Below are positions 39,710-49,226 of a stretch of DNA of 64,000 nucleotides, piece after piece (within the stretch, counting starts at the first letter, position 1; every line of letters begins with the position of its first letter). Origin of the DNA: Candidatus Manganitrophus sp. (GTDB lineage: Bacteria > Nitrospirota > Nitrospiria > SBBL01 > Manganitrophaceae). The stretch is from assembly GCA_028865235.1 (NCBI GenBank), contig CP114561.1:496001-560000 (forward strand), written 5' to 3'. The notes under the pieces are model-generated. The model had not been told where the DNA came from and made no database searches. It saw only the letters and a program-made list of their open reading frames with translations. Made by a program: the position numbers and the translations under genes.

Positions 39710-40891
39710 TCAAAAGTTGTACTTCGCCGAGAACTGGACCCGCGTATCCTCTCCCTTCTCCCCATCCTTGTTTTCGCGTTGGCCCCAAAGCACTTCGGTC
39801 CCCATCGTGACCTCCTTGGTCGGGGACCAGAGGAGGTTTCCGGAGGCGTAGGCCCCGTTGTTGAAGGCGTCGTCGGCCTGCCCATCCGTGTTGTCTTGAT
39901 TCTGTGCGCTGTAGCCGATGGAGCTGCTCCACCGTTCGCTCCAGTAATGATCGTAATAAACAAGCCACCCCAGCAGCGGCACCGCCTCACCCTCCGTGAG
40001 GGCCCCGTTGGGGGCGAGATCGGTGCAGCAGTCATTAAAGTAGGCGGCGATGCCTCTGCCGTAGGCGACCTGGGCCATCAGCTTGTTCTTGCCGAAGGTC
40101 TTGAGGCTTCCGCTCAGGTTGACCCCGCCGCCGAGCTCATGTCCGGAATTCCTTCCGGTCGGGATGGTCGGATTCTGATACCCGAGCCAGCGGCCGATGC
40201 CGGCCACCTGGGCATGCCCCCAAGAGTGGTCGATTCGGTACTGCGCTGTCACATCCGGGTAGTGATTCCATGCCTCCCATCCTTCCGGCCTGGCCGCGTT
40301 GCCGACATCGAGCGCGGAGCCGGGGTTCTCCAGGGCCACCGCGAATTTCTGATGATCGGTTTTCAACGGCGTCCATCGGAACTGGATGTTCCGGAAGAAG
40401 ACCATGCCGCCCGGCCCCCAGTAATCGACGGTGTTTGGAAAGACATCCCCGTCCATGAAGAGGCTGTTCGTCTGGCCGGCTAAGAAAGGCCCCAGCTCTC
40501 CGTACGCGTGGCGCAAGCGGATCGTGGTTTGACCTTCATCCGCGCCGACGCCGAAGAGGTCGAACTCGAATTTTGTCTGCAGCTGGCCGATGTCGGTCGG
40601 AAAGTCGGCTTTAGCGCCGAAGCGGGACTGCCGAACGCTGAAGAGGGTATTCCCGTCCTCCCCGCATCCGGCGTCGGGGGTGAGACCCGAGCAGTTCACT
40701 GGGATCCTGGAGGGACGCAACGTCGCCTCCCAATTGGGATCGACGCTGTTGAAGTCATAAATGGCATCCATCTGAACAAAGCCATAAATATCGATCGGCG
40801 GCCCTTCGGCCGCTTCCGCGGCGGAGAAAGGGAGAGCTGCGGCGAAGAGGCCGACCGCCAATGCGATTATCATTGCGATTTTTTTTGTCAT
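39710..40891 (-). CDS. DcaP-type trimeric porin
   Basis: Intact 393-residue outer-membrane porin. The signal peptide is MTKKIAMIIALAVGLFAAAL...AEA. The mature start IDIYGFVQMDAIYDFNSVDP and the later SRFGAKADFPTDIGQLQTKF and GQTNSLFMDGDVFPNTVDYW match the DcaP-like family, which admits small organic acids. It ends VQFSAKYNF with the aromatic terminus. It sits immediately downstream of the glutaminase gene, so a role in uptake of amino-acid amides or dicarboxylates is an attractive inference. Confidence 0.85.
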   Translation of the reverse strand: MTKKIAMIIALAVGLFAAALPFSAAEAAEGPPIDIYGFVQMDAIYDFNSVDPNWEATLRPSRIPVNCSGLTPDAGCGEDGNTLFSVRQSRFGAKADFPTDIGQLQTKFEFDLFGVGADEGQTTIRLRHAYGELGPFLAGQTNSLFMDGDVFPNTVDYWGPGGMVFFRNIQFRWTPLKTDHQKFAVALENPGSALDVGNAARPEGWEAWNHYPDVTAQYRIDHSWGHAQVAGIGRWLGYQNPTIPTGRNSGHELGGGVNLSGSLKTFGKNKLMAQVAYGRGIAAYFNDCCTDLAPNGALTEGEAVPLLGWLVYYDHYWSERWSSSIGYSAQNQDNTDGQADDAFNNGAYASGNLLWSPTKEVTMGTEVLWGQRENKDGEKGEDTRVQFSAKYNF

Positions 40892-40952
40892 GACTGGCTC
40901 CTTAATCGAATTGTTCCCGTCATTGATCTCGACGATCTCGACCTGGTGATGA

Positions 40953-41984
40953 TTAGCCGCCGAATACATTCGCGCCGAGACGCTGAGCGATGTACTCGAT
41001 CGCTTTGGCGGAGCGGACGCTGTTGCCCGCGTCGTTCACGCGCGGCGAGAAACCGACGATCGCCATTTTCCCAGGCACCACCGCGACGATTCCTCCCCCG
41101 ACGCCGGTCTTGGCCGGCAATCCCGCCGTGTACGCCCACTCTCCCGATTCGTCATAGAAACCGGCCATCATCATCAGGGCGAGCACCTTCGGAACATGAT
41201 TCGGGTCGAGGACTTTCTCCTGAGTGATCGGGTTGACGCCGTTGTTCGCCAGCGTCGCCCCCATCACCGCCAGCTGTTTGGCGGTCACCCCGATCGAGCA
41301 TTGCCGTGTGTAGACGTCGACCGCTTCGATCGGATCGGAATAGATGCGATCCTCCGCTTCGAGGATGTAGGCGTGCGCCCGGTTGCGCTGGTTGGTGGCC
41401 GCCTCGGATTTGTAGACCTCCTCGATCACGTTGAGCTTGGTTCCCGCCAAGCGCTCATCAAACTTGAGAATCTTGTTGAAGCGCTCCCCGGCCGACTTCG
41501 CCCTGACCATGCTGACCGCGGCGATTGCGCCGGAATTGACCAGCGGATTGGCCGAGATGTCCTCAATGATCTGGGTCGCGAGGATGGAATTGAACTTCTG
41601 GCCGGTCGGCTCGACGCCGATCTTCTCCTCGATCGCCTCGTCCCCCTGCTCCTGCATCACGAGCGCCGCCGTGAACGGCTTGGAGACCGATTGGATGGTA
41701 AAGGGGTGGTCGACGTCGCCGGCGGTATAGATTTCCCCTTCCGCCGTCACAATCACGACGCCGAACAGATCGGGCGGCACCTTGGCCAGCTCCGGGATAT
41801 AGTCGGCCGGCTTCCCTTCTTTCACATCCTTGAACTCGGCGTGGGCCTCCTGCACGAGGCGTTTGAGGGTGGCCGGATCGGTGGAGACCTCCCGGGCCAT
41901 CGCCCGGAACGGCGACATCGGCGACACCGCGACCATGAAGATCAGGAGTACAACGGCGCGTCGTAACGATTTTTGACTTTTCAT
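40953..41984 (-). CDS. glsA: Glutaminase A with signal peptide (probably periplasmic)
   Basis: About 343-residue glutaminase converting L-glutamine to L-glutamate plus ammonia. The serine beta-lactamase-like active site is present: TIQSVSKPFT (S-x-x-K), GQKFNSILA, NPLVNSGAIAA, and KTGVGGGIVAV. The N-terminus MKSQKSLRRAVVLLIFMVAV ... FRAMA is a clear export signal, unusual since typical bacterial GlsA is cytosolic. Start ATG at 41984 is preceded by AAAGGAGAGG. It ends beside a DcaP porin and follows the AspT-type antiporter, consistent with deamidation of imported amides in the periplasm. Confidence 0.9.
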   Translation of the reverse strand: MKSQKSLRRAVVLLIFMVAVSPMSPFRAMAREVSTDPATLKRLVQEAHAEFKDVKEGKPADYIPELAKVPPDLFGVVIVTAEGEIYTAGDVDHPFTIQSVSKPFTAALVMQEQGDEAIEEKIGVEPTGQKFNSILATQIIEDISANPLVNSGAIAAVSMVRAKSAGERFNKILKFDERLAGTKLNVIEEVYKSEAATNQRNRAHAYILEAEDRIYSDPIEAVDVYTRQCSIGVTAKQLAVMGATLANNGVNPITQEKVLDPNHVPKVLALMMMAGFYDESGEWAYTAGLPAKTGVGGGIVAVVPGKMAIVGFSPRVNDAGNSVRSAKAIEYIAQRLGANVFGG

Positions 41985-42006
41985 GGACCTCTCCTTTCTT
42001 TCATTT

Positions 42007-43698
42007 TCATCCAAACTGAGAACGCAACAATACGATGAACGTGCCCCACATGGTGAGCAGGATGTTGGCCAGCGCATACGGGACGGTGTAACCGAGGACC
42101 GGCGTTTGACTGTCGGCCCTCTCCTGCACCGCGATCAGCGCCGGCGCCACGGTCTGTGTGCCGGCGATGGCGCCGATCAGAAGCACGGGGTGCATCCGCA
42201 AAACGTATCGACCGAACCAGAAGGCTACGAACAGGGGGACCAGCGTGACCGCCGCCCCGCCGATCAGCAGTTGCGGACCGGCCGCCTGTATCGCGTCGAT
42301 AAAGATCGGCCCGGCGTGCAGACCGACCACCGCGACGAATCCGGCCAGGCCGAGCTGCGTCATGAGATTGACCGAGGCGTCGGGGATCTTTCCCATCGCC
42401 GGCCTCACCGCGTGGAGCCAGCCGAAGACCAGACCGGCCACCAGAACGCCGACGCTGGTCGTCAGCGATAGTTTCAACGTTCCCAGCATCAGGTAAGGAA
42501 GGCCGATGAACGCCCCGAGGACAATGGCGGTCGCCACCAGCATGAGGTTGGTGCTCGCCGTGCGGATTTCGATCTGGCCCATCTCCCGCGCGACACGCTC
42601 CACCGTCGGCTGGGGTCCGATGAGTTCAACCACATCCCCGCGATCGAGGACGGTGGCCGGGGAGATCGGGATTTCCTGACCTCCGCGTAGAACGACGCGC
42701 ACGCCGACCCCGCGGCCCGCCGGCCAGCTTGCCAGCTCGCCGAAGCTCCGTCCCGTGATCTCCCGGTTGGTGACGACGACCCGGGCGACCTGGATCGGAA
42801 AATCGAGCAGCTCCGGGTCATCGACTTCGGGACCGAGGCGGGGCCCGAACTCAAGGACGAGCTCCCGGCGTCCATAAAGGACCAGGATGTCGCCCCGCTC
42901 GATCCGCGTGTTCGAATCAATCGGAAGGATTCGGTCGCCGCGGCGCAGCCGCTCGACGAACATTCTTCCACCCGGCTGGATCACCTCCACCTCGGCGGCG
43001 TGTTTCCCGATGAAATCGGCGTTTTCAACGCGGTGGGCGCGGAAGGCGAACCGCTGATAGGCCGAGGTAATGTTAGGGGCGACCCGTTTGATCCCGAGTT
43101 TCGATTCGAGCGCCGCCGCCTCGGCCTTGAGATCGATCCCCATCAGGCGCGGCGCAATGGTCGTGAGGAAGACGATCGGAGCGATCACCCCGAAGAGATA
43201 GGTCATCGCATCGGCGACGGCAATATGGTTGACGAGCCGCTGCCGCTCGGCCTCCGGCAGCGGCAATGCCATGATCGCATCACTCGCGGTCCCCATCGCG
43301 GCCGATTGGGTCAGCCCCCCCGAGAGGAGGCCGGCCGACATGCCGAGATCGAGTCGAAGCAGTCGCGCCATCGTATAGGCGACGGCGAGCCCGACGCTGC
43401 AATGCACCACCGTGAAGGCGAGCGAACGGAGGCCGTCCCCTTTCAAGGAACGGAAAAACTGCGGACCGACGGAATAGCCGGTCCCGAACAGGAAGAGCAT
43501 AAAGAGGACCGTCTTGACCAGACCCGGCACCTCGACATGCACCTGGCCGATCAGCAGCGCCGCAATCAGCGATCCGGTGACCCCTCCCAGACTGAAATTG
43601 CCGAACTTCCACGATCCGATCCAGAATCCCAGGCCGATCGCAAGAAACAGCGCGATCTCCGGATTTCCGCGCAACGCTGAAACAAACCATTCGGTCAT
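42007..43698 (-). CDS. aspT: AspT-family aspartate:alanine antiporter, copy 1
   Basis: Intact 563-residue membrane protein with the duplicated AspT/YidE membrane domain at both ends (about residues 10-170 and 385-560) and two TrkA-C (RCK_C) domains between (GGRMFVERLRRGDRILPID and GQEIPISPATVLDRGDVVEL). Motifs include FLFGTGYSVGPQFF and GGLTQSAAMGTASDA. In characterised systems AspT exchanges external aspartate for internal alanine, an electrogenic step. Start ATG at 43698 after AAAAGGACG. It lies between the asparaginase and glutaminase genes, supporting an amino-acid role over general anion exchange. Confidence 0.88.
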   Translation of the reverse strand: MTEWFVSALRGNPEIALFLAIGLGFWIGSWKFGNFSLGGVTGSLIAALLIGQVHVEVPGLVKTVLFMLFLFGTGYSVGPQFFRSLKGDGLRSLAFTVVHCSVGLAVAYTMARLLRLDLGMSAGLLSGGLTQSAAMGTASDAIMALPLPEAERQRLVNHIAVADAMTYLFGVIAPIVFLTTIAPRLMGIDLKAEAAALESKLGIKRVAPNITSAYQRFAFRAHRVENADFIGKHAAEVEVIQPGGRMFVERLRRGDRILPIDSNTRIERGDILVLYGRRELVLEFGPRLGPEVDDPELLDFPIQVARVVVTNREITGRSFGELASWPAGRGVGVRVVLRGGQEIPISPATVLDRGDVVELIGPQPTVERVAREMGQIEIRTASTNLMLVATAIVLGAFIGLPYLMLGTLKLSLTTSVGVLVAGLVFGWLHAVRPAMGKIPDASVNLMTQLGLAGFVAVVGLHAGPIFIDAIQAAGPQLLIGGAAVTLVPLFVAFWFGRYVLRMHPVLLIGAIAGTQTVAPALIAVQERADSQTPVLGYTVPYALANILLTMWGTFIVLLRSQFG

Positions 43699-43765
43699 GG
43701 CGGTCGTCCTTTTCGACTCATGCAGAAATAAAAACATGTGACATCGGTTGGGTCGGGGCGGCCCC

Positions 43766-43790
43766 CGGGGCAGGCACAGGGCCTGCCCCG
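43766..43790. repeat. Perfect 10-bp inverted repeat between asparaginase and antiporter genes
   Basis: CGGGGCAGGC (43766-43775), a 5-base loop, and GCCTGCCCCG (43781-43790). It could form a stable stem in the leftward transcript after the asparaginase stop and before aspT. No U-tract follows on the minus strand, so it is not a standard intrinsic terminator; it may protect mRNA ends or balance expression. Confidence 0.6.
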
Positions 43791-43812
43791 ACAGTCAATG
43801 CAACGCCATTCA

Positions 43813-44881
43813 TTAATAGGTGTTGAAAATTTCCTGGAGTTTCTTCGGGTCTTTGGTCTGCGTCAATGCCAACATCAACAGGACCCGCGACTTCTGCGGG
43901 TTTAATTCATTCGACGCGATCAGACCGAGCTTGTCGTCGTCGACCTCCATATTGCGCGCGACGATTCCGCTGCCGGTCCGGGTCGATCGAACCACGGCGA
44001 TCCCTTTCTTCGCGGCATCGGCCAGACCTTCCAACGCCTCATCGGTCGTATTGCCGTCCCCCACGCCGGCCAGGACGATTCCCTTGACCCCCTTTTGCAC
44101 CAGGAAATCGATCGAGTCGCGGCCGAAGTTGGCGTAGGAGTAGACCACCTCCACCCGGGGTAAACCTCGGCCTTCACCCCGTCCACGGAAAATGGGCTCT
44201 TCGTGGTGTGGGGCTCATCATTCGGAAGTAAAAATGGGGCTTGCCTCCGATAAAGATCCCGGCAGGGCCCGCGTTGGGGGATTTGAATGCGTCGAGTTGG
44301 GTGGTATTGATTTTTTGAGCCTCGCGCGCATAGTGGATTTCATCATTGATGACGATCAGCGGGCCGCGTCCCTTCGCCTCCGGGCTTGCGGCGAGCGCGA
44401 CCGCCTGGTATAAATTGGCCGGACCGTCCGCGCTGATCGCCGTCGCCGGCCGCATGGAGCCGACCAGCACCACCGGCTTTTCGCTCTTCACCACGAGGTT
44501 GAGGAAGTAGCCGGTCTCCTCCAAGGTATCGGTCCCGTGCGTAATGACCACCCCCGCCGCATCCCCCTTCAGCACCTCGTTGGTCCGCTGCGCGAGCTTC
44601 ACCCAGACGTCGTTCGTCATCGTCTGGCTGCCGATGTTCGCCACCTGCTCGCCGGTGAGATCGGCGATCTCCTTGATCTCGGGGACCGCCTCGATGAGCT
44701 GGTCGACCGAGACCTCGCCGGACTTGTAGCCGGGTTCGCCCTCTTTCGGTTGCACACCGGCAATGGTCCCCCCGGTCGCCAGCAGGACGATCTTCGGCTT
44801 GGCGTAGGCGGCGGGGGCCAGCGCCAGAAGCAATGCCATGATCGGCAGAAATAATTTGATTGGACGCGTATGATGTCTCAT
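43813..44881 (-). CDS. ansB: Type II (periplasmic) L-asparaginase (two frameshifts)
   Basis: Asparaginase converting L-asparagine to aspartate and ammonia. Signal peptide KLFLPIMALLLALAPAAYA; then the first catalytic Thr in LLATGGTIAG and the second in ITHGTDTLEETGYF, with SMRPATAISADGPANL. The C-terminal domain is NFGRDSIDFLVQKGVKGIVL. Two homopolymer losses (G4 at 44210-44213 and G4 at 44157-44160) break the frame; restored they read SPHTTKSPFSVDGVKAEVYP and RVEVVYSYANFG. About 356 residues. Start ATG at 44881 has GAGGAGG and forms a 4-base ATGA overlap with the aspartate decarboxylase stop (44878), implying coupled expression. Confidence 0.92.
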
Positions 44882-46608
44882 CGGTTGATCCTCCTCTTGT
44901 GAACAAGCCGTAATTTTCCGGCCCGTCCAGGGTGGTTCCCTTTTTTGGTTCCTCTCCCCTCTTTCCCTTTTTGCGATCCCCTCCATTCCCTCACGTAGTC
45001 CTCGGCCGTCTCCCGGAGGAACTGGCCGATCTTCGGATAGGTCTCCTCCGGGAGGTTGGCGAGCGAGACGCGGACCGACCAGTCGGGCCCTGCAAAGCCG
45101 CCGCCGTGCAGCAGCACGACCCCCGACTTTTCCGCCAGGCGGAAGAGGACATCGACGCATTCGTAGTTCTTCCGGAGAAATTTCACAAAGTCGGGGCCAT
45201 ATTCCTTCTCGGCCCAGACCATGAGGTCGAGCTCTGCGTAATAGGAGGCCCGGTTCTCATCGGGGGGGGGTGAGAGACCGACGCCGTCCCAGAGCGCCTT
45301 GTACCGCCGGCGCACGACCAACTGGCAGAGGGTCTTGTAGCTGTCGGCCGTGTCGAGGAGCGCGAAGAGGGAGAAGAGCGACATCTGGATCTGCTGGGGA
45401 AGCGACAGGCCGGCGGTGTGGTTCAGGGCGACCTGGCGGCTGTCGGCGACCATCCGGTCGATGAACTTCAGTCTCTCCGGCGTCAGCGTGATGCTGCTGT
45501 ACCGGCGATTGAGCGCGGCTCGCTCTTTGGCGGAGAGTTTCGCCAGCATCCGGTCGAAGATGTTGTTCTGGTGAATGGCGACGACCCCGAGCCGCCAGCC
45601 GGTGGCGCCGAAATGCTTCGAATAGGAATAGACGCCGATGGTGTTCTGCGGCAATTCGGCCATCAACGACCGGAACCCCGGCACGAAGGTGGCGTAAACA
45701 TCGTCGGTGATGATGATCAGGTCGGGTCGTTTGGTTTTCACCAGGTTCACGAGCCGTTTCACGCTGCTTGGGCGCATGGCATAGGACGGCGGGTTGCTCG
45801 GGTTGACCAGAAAAAAGGCCTTGATCCGCTTGTCCGCGAGCTTGTCGATCTCCGCGTCGGCATACTGCCACGTATGCGTGCCGTCGGGGCGTCTTTCCAC
45901 ACCGGCGTCGATGTTCACCACTTCGAAGGAATAGCGGTCGAAATGTGGGATCTCGATGTACGGTGTGAAGGTGGGCACCCCGAGCGCGATCGTGTCTCCC
46001 TGGTGCAGGAGGTGATTGAGCATGAGTGAATCGAAGAGGTAGCACATCGCCGCCGTTCCCCCCTCGACGGCGAAAAGGTCGTACTGTCCCGCAGGGGGCT
46101 TTCCGGCGCAGAGCTCACGGACGAGGTATTCGTGCACGATCCGCTCGGTGCAGCGCAGCATCCGATCCGGCACCGGATACATGCAGCCGATGATCCCCTC
46201 GGACAATTCATGCGCGAAAGTGTCCGGATCAAACTTCAGTGTTTTGATCCCATAGTTGAACGCGTCGCGAAGAAGCGTGGCGCCGGGGGCGTCTTTGTGG
46301 GTTTCGAGAAACGAGGCGAAACGCGTCGCGGCCCCTTTCTTTTGCGGCATCCGACCGGCATCGGGGAGGTTGAGATCGCGCCGCGACTCTTCGATTCCGA
46401 ATTGGAGCAAGGTTCCGAAGGCCTCCCGCGGTGTGGTGCAGAGCCAGTTCGGATTGCCGCGTCCGGCGTTCAGCATCTGGATATCGCTTTCCTTTTCATT
46501 CTCGGCGGCGAGCGAAATGAGGGTGTCTTTGAGCTCAAAGGGACTCAGCTTGAGCAAAGCCCGTTGCTCCGCACGGGAGGCGGTTGGGTTTGATCTTTTG
46601 GCGGCCAT
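44878..46608 (-). CDS. asdA: Aspartate 4-decarboxylase / aspartate aminotransferase (AsdA)
   Basis: Intact 576-residue PLP enzyme. The fold-type I lysine is in GVYSYSKHFGATGWRLG (about residue 328). NPSNPPSYAMRPSSVKRLV and ITDDVYATFVPGF are the PLP-pocket regions, and the N-terminal LNAGRGNPNWL is characteristic of bifunctional AsdA rather than ordinary aminotransferases. It decarboxylates L-aspartate to L-alanine and CO2, consuming a cytosolic proton. Found directly upstream of asparaginase and two AspT-type antiporters, the known partners. The basic C-terminal tail (GTKKGNHPGRAGKLRLVHK) is unusual. Good evidence of a working energy-conserving pathway. Confidence 0.93.
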   Translation of the reverse strand: MAAKRSNPTASRAEQRALLKLSPFELKDTLISLAAENEKESDIQMLNAGRGNPNWLCTTPREAFGTLLQFGIEESRRDLNLPDAGRMPQKKGAATRFASFLETHKDAPGATLLRDAFNYGIKTLKFDPDTFAHELSEGIIGCMYPVPDRMLRCTERIVHEYLVRELCAGKPPAGQYDLFAVEGGTAAMCYLFDSLMLNHLLHQGDTIALGVPTFTPYIEIPHFDRYSFEVVNIDAGVERRPDGTHTWQYADAEIDKLADKRIKAFFLVNPSNPPSYAMRPSSVKRLVNLVKTKRPDLIIITDDVYATFVPGFRSLMAELPQNTIGVYSYSKHFGATGWRLGVVAIHQNNIFDRMLAKLSAKERAALNRRYSSITLTPERLKFIDRMVADSRQVALNHTAGLSLPQQIQMSLFSLFALLDTADSYKTLCQLVVRRRYKALWDGVGLSPPPDENRASYYAELDLMVWAEKEYGPDFVKFLRKNYECVDVLFRLAEKSGVVLLHGGGFAGPDWSVRVSLANLPEETYPKIGQFLRETAEDYVREWRGSQKGKEGRGTKKGNHPGRAGKLRLVHKRRINR

Positions 46609-46759
46609 GGTTTGGTTCTCCTTATCTTTTGGGCATTACGTCATCCACAGAACGTTACATTCAGCAGAACGTTCCCCGGCCCGCCGTTCCGACCGTGAGA
46701 ATCCAAATCCTTCTCAGCCTTTGCCTGATCGAGCGCGCGGGCGTCTCCGTCGGTAGCGG

Positions 46760-46806
46760 CCACTGATCGGCCACCCCACAAGCATGGTGCGGGCGCCGAT
46801 CAGTGG
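46760..46806. repeat. 12-bp perfect inverted repeat upstream of asdA
   Basis: CCACTGATCGGC (46760-46771) and GCCGATCAGTGG (46795-46806) with a 23-base loop, in the 225-base gap between the beta-barrel stop (46833) and the asdA start (46608). It could be a terminator-like or attenuator-like stem in the leftward transcript; there is no U-run. The surrounding gap otherwise shows no gene. Confidence 0.6.
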
Positions 46807-46832
46807 AACGACCGGCCGCTTCCAGGCGCGAA

Positions 46833-47378
46833 CTAGAACGTGTACGAGACGCCGGCCGACGCAAAGCCGATATCCACCCCCTCGAGGGTGAAGAGTTCGT
46901 ACTCGGCCCGGATCGCAAACGAGAGTACCTGAAACTGCAGGCCCAGACCGTAGGCGGGGTCGGTGCCCGAATCGTCCGCCGATTGCGAGAGGACGGCCGA
47001 ATCCCTGTCCCAACGAATAGCCCCCACTTTTCCAAACAGGGAAACCGGGCCGAGATTGAGCCCGACGAGCCCGAACGCATCCCAGCCGGTCACGCTCGTT
47101 TCAGCATTCCCGCCCAGCAGCCTTTCCTCCGCGGTTCCGAAGTCGACATAGGATCCTTCAATGGCGAGATTGACCAAAGGGACGATGCCGAAGTTGTAGC
47201 CGAGAAAGATCTTGTAGCCCAAGTCGTCATCGTCGTATTCGACGGCTCCGTCCGAAACATCCAGGCCCGCCGAGCCGAGCGATCCGCCGAGGTATAAACC
47301 GGTTTCACCGCCTGCCCATGCGGTGCTCGATAACAACAGAAAAAGAAGGGCAAACCCAGAAACGGTCAGTTTTCTCAT
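46833..47378 (-). CDS. Small outer-membrane beta-barrel protein
   Basis: 181 residues with signal peptide MRKLTVSGFALLFLLLSSTAWA. The mature part GLYLGGSLGSAGLDVSD, GYKIFLGYNFGIVPLVNLAI and GPVSLFGKVGAIRWD matches eight-strand OmpA/Opa-like barrels, ending in ASAGVSYTF with Phe at the terminus. Function unknown. Located between asdA and the second antiporter gene, so it may be part of the amino-acid module or only a neighbour. Start ATG at 47378 after GAGGAG. Intact. Confidence 0.78.
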   Translation of the reverse strand: MRKLTVSGFALLFLLLSSTAWAGGETGLYLGGSLGSAGLDVSDGAVEYDDDDLGYKIFLGYNFGIVPLVNLAIEGSYVDFGTAEERLLGGNAETSVTGWDAFGLVGLNLGPVSLFGKVGAIRWDRDSAVLSQSADDSGTDPAYGLGLQFQVLSFAIRAEYELFTLEGVDIGFASAGVSYTF

Positions 47379-47451
47379 GACATTCTCCTCCCTGTTTGTA
47401 GACGTTTTGAAAATTTTGGCGGCCATGATGGCTTCTTCTTTCGATTGGACA

Positions 47452-49152
47452 TTAAGTCATCAACAATACGATCACCAGACCCCAGAGAATGAGCAGCGTG
47501 TTGCCGACGGCATAGGTGACGGTATAGCCGAGGGCCGGCGTCTTGCTCTTCGCTGCGTCCTGAATCAGACCGAGGGCGGCAGTGGTGGTTCGCGCGCCGG
47601 CGGCGGCGCCGAGCGTGATCGCCGGATGAAATTTAAATACGTATTTTCCGAGCAGAACGCCGACCAGAAGCGGGACCGTGGTGGCCACAATCCCGGCGAG
47701 CAATAGACTCAACCCGGACTTTTGGAGCCCTGCGAGGAACGCCGGCCCGGAGGTGATCCCGACCACGGCGATGAAGGTATTGAGCCCCACCGAACTCATC
47801 ATCCATAGGGCCGGCTCGGGGACGCGGCCGAAGGTTCGGTGAACGGAACGGAGCCATCCGAAGATCAGCCCCGCAATGAGCGTCCCGGCGCTGGTGCTGA
47901 GGCTGATGGGGACCCCCCCGATATTAATTGCGATGGCGCCGACCAGGCCTCCCAAGACAATACCGATTCCGACAAAAACCATGTCGGTCATATTCGTTTG
48001 GCGATCGGCGTAGCCGAGCTCCGCGGCCACACGCTCGACGCTTCGTTTCGGCCCGATGACCTGAAGGACGTCGCCGCGATCGATGACCGTCCCGGGGGTG
48101 AACGGCATCTCCAAGCCGCCCCGTGTCAGCTTCCGGAGAAACACCCCTCGGCCCTTGACCCGGCCGATCTCCGATTCGGCCAGCTGCTTCAGCGTCATGC
48201 CGGCGACCGACTTGTCGGTGATCACGATGTCGAGCACTTCTCCGGGAAAATCGAGCAGCGTTTTGTCGTCGACCTCTTCCCCGAGGTTGTGTCCTCTTTG
48301 GATGAACACTTCAATGCGCGCCAGGACGGCGACGGTGTCTCCCAGATGAACAACCGAATCCGGTTCGGCTTCGATGATCTGGCCGTCATGCCGGATCCGC
48401 TCGATAAAAACGCGGAGCTCCTGTTTCAGGGCGTCGGCCTCCAACTCCGCGACGGTCTTGTTATGGAACCGTTCGTTTGTCACACGGTAGGCGCGGACAT
48501 CAAACTTTTTGGCCGCCGATGCGACCCCCGCCTCGGCGTCTCCCCATCCCCCCATCTTTGCTTCGAGCTTCTTGCATTCGGCCGGAAGATCGACCCTCAG
48601 GATCTTCGGCCCGATCGAGGCGAGGAGCCACGCCGACCCGGCGGTGCCGAAGAGATAAGTCACGGCGTAGGCGACCGGCATGGCATTGATCAGCGCCTCC
48701 TTCTCTTCCGGGGAGGCCCCCAGCCGGTTGATCGCGTCGGTCGATACGCCGAGGACCGCCGAGATGGTTTGGGATCCGGAGAGAAGCCCGGCCGCCAGGC
48801 CGGCGTTGAACCCGAGGAACTTCGCAACACCGAAGACGGTCAACAACGAGACGAGGCACTGGAGGATGGCGAAGGTCACCTGCGGGAGGCCGTCGCTCTT
48901 CAAGCCCCGGACAAACTGCGGGCCGACGCCGTAACCGACGGCGAAGAGAAACATGAGAAAGAAGACCGATTTCACATTCGGGGAGATCTCGATCTGCATC
49001 TGCCCTACGACGACGCCGACCAGGAGCGTCCCGGTCACCGCGCCGAGCGTAAAGCTGCCGAATTTGAACTTTCCGACCCAATATCCGAGGGCCAGTGTGA
49101 GGAAGATCGCCAGCTCAGGGTACGCTCTAAACGTTTCAACCAGCCAATCCAT
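47452..49152 (-). CDS. AspT-family antiporter, copy 2
   Basis: Intact 566-residue paralogue of the antiporter at 42007, with the same architecture: two membrane halves and two central TrkA-C domains (LRVFIERIRHDGQIIEAEPD; GLEMPFTPGTVIDRGDVLQV). Motifs FLFAVGYGVGPQFVRGL and GSQTISAVLGVSTDAI replace the copy-1 versions, so the two have diverged, probably in substrate. Aspartate/alanine, glutamate/GABA or a similar pair are candidates. Start ATG at 49152 follows AAAGGAACG. It lies between the Arg/Lys/Orn-type decarboxylase and asdA, fitting decarboxylation-coupled exchange. Confidence 0.85.
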   Translation of the reverse strand: MDWLVETFRAYPELAIFLTLALGYWVGKFKFGSFTLGAVTGTLLVGVVVGQMQIEISPNVKSVFFLMFLFAVGYGVGPQFVRGLKSDGLPQVTFAILQCLVSLLTVFGVAKFLGFNAGLAAGLLSGSQTISAVLGVSTDAINRLGASPEEKEALINAMPVAYAVTYLFGTAGSAWLLASIGPKILRVDLPAECKKLEAKMGGWGDAEAGVASAAKKFDVRAYRVTNERFHNKTVAELEADALKQELRVFIERIRHDGQIIEAEPDSVVHLGDTVAVLARIEVFIQRGHNLGEEVDDKTLLDFPGEVLDIVITDKSVAGMTLKQLAESEIGRVKGRGVFLRKLTRGGLEMPFTPGTVIDRGDVLQVIGPKRSVERVAAELGYADRQTNMTDMVFVGIGIVLGGLVGAIAINIGGVPISLSTSAGTLIAGLIFGWLRSVHRTFGRVPEPALWMMSSVGLNTFIAVVGITSGPAFLAGLQKSGLSLLLAGIVATTVPLLVGVLLGKYVFKFHPAITLGAAAGARTTTAALGLIQDAAKSKTPALGYTVTYAVGNTLLILWGLVIVLLMT

Positions 49153-49226
49153 ATCGTTCCTTTCCACATCCGGCATTGAGTCAACATGCCGGGTTCGTTA
49201 ATCCATGCGTGCCTGGAAACGCCCCC

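Noticed and set aside
43766..43790. Intrinsic terminator
   Set aside because: The stem is strong but no U-tract follows on the strand that would be transcribed.
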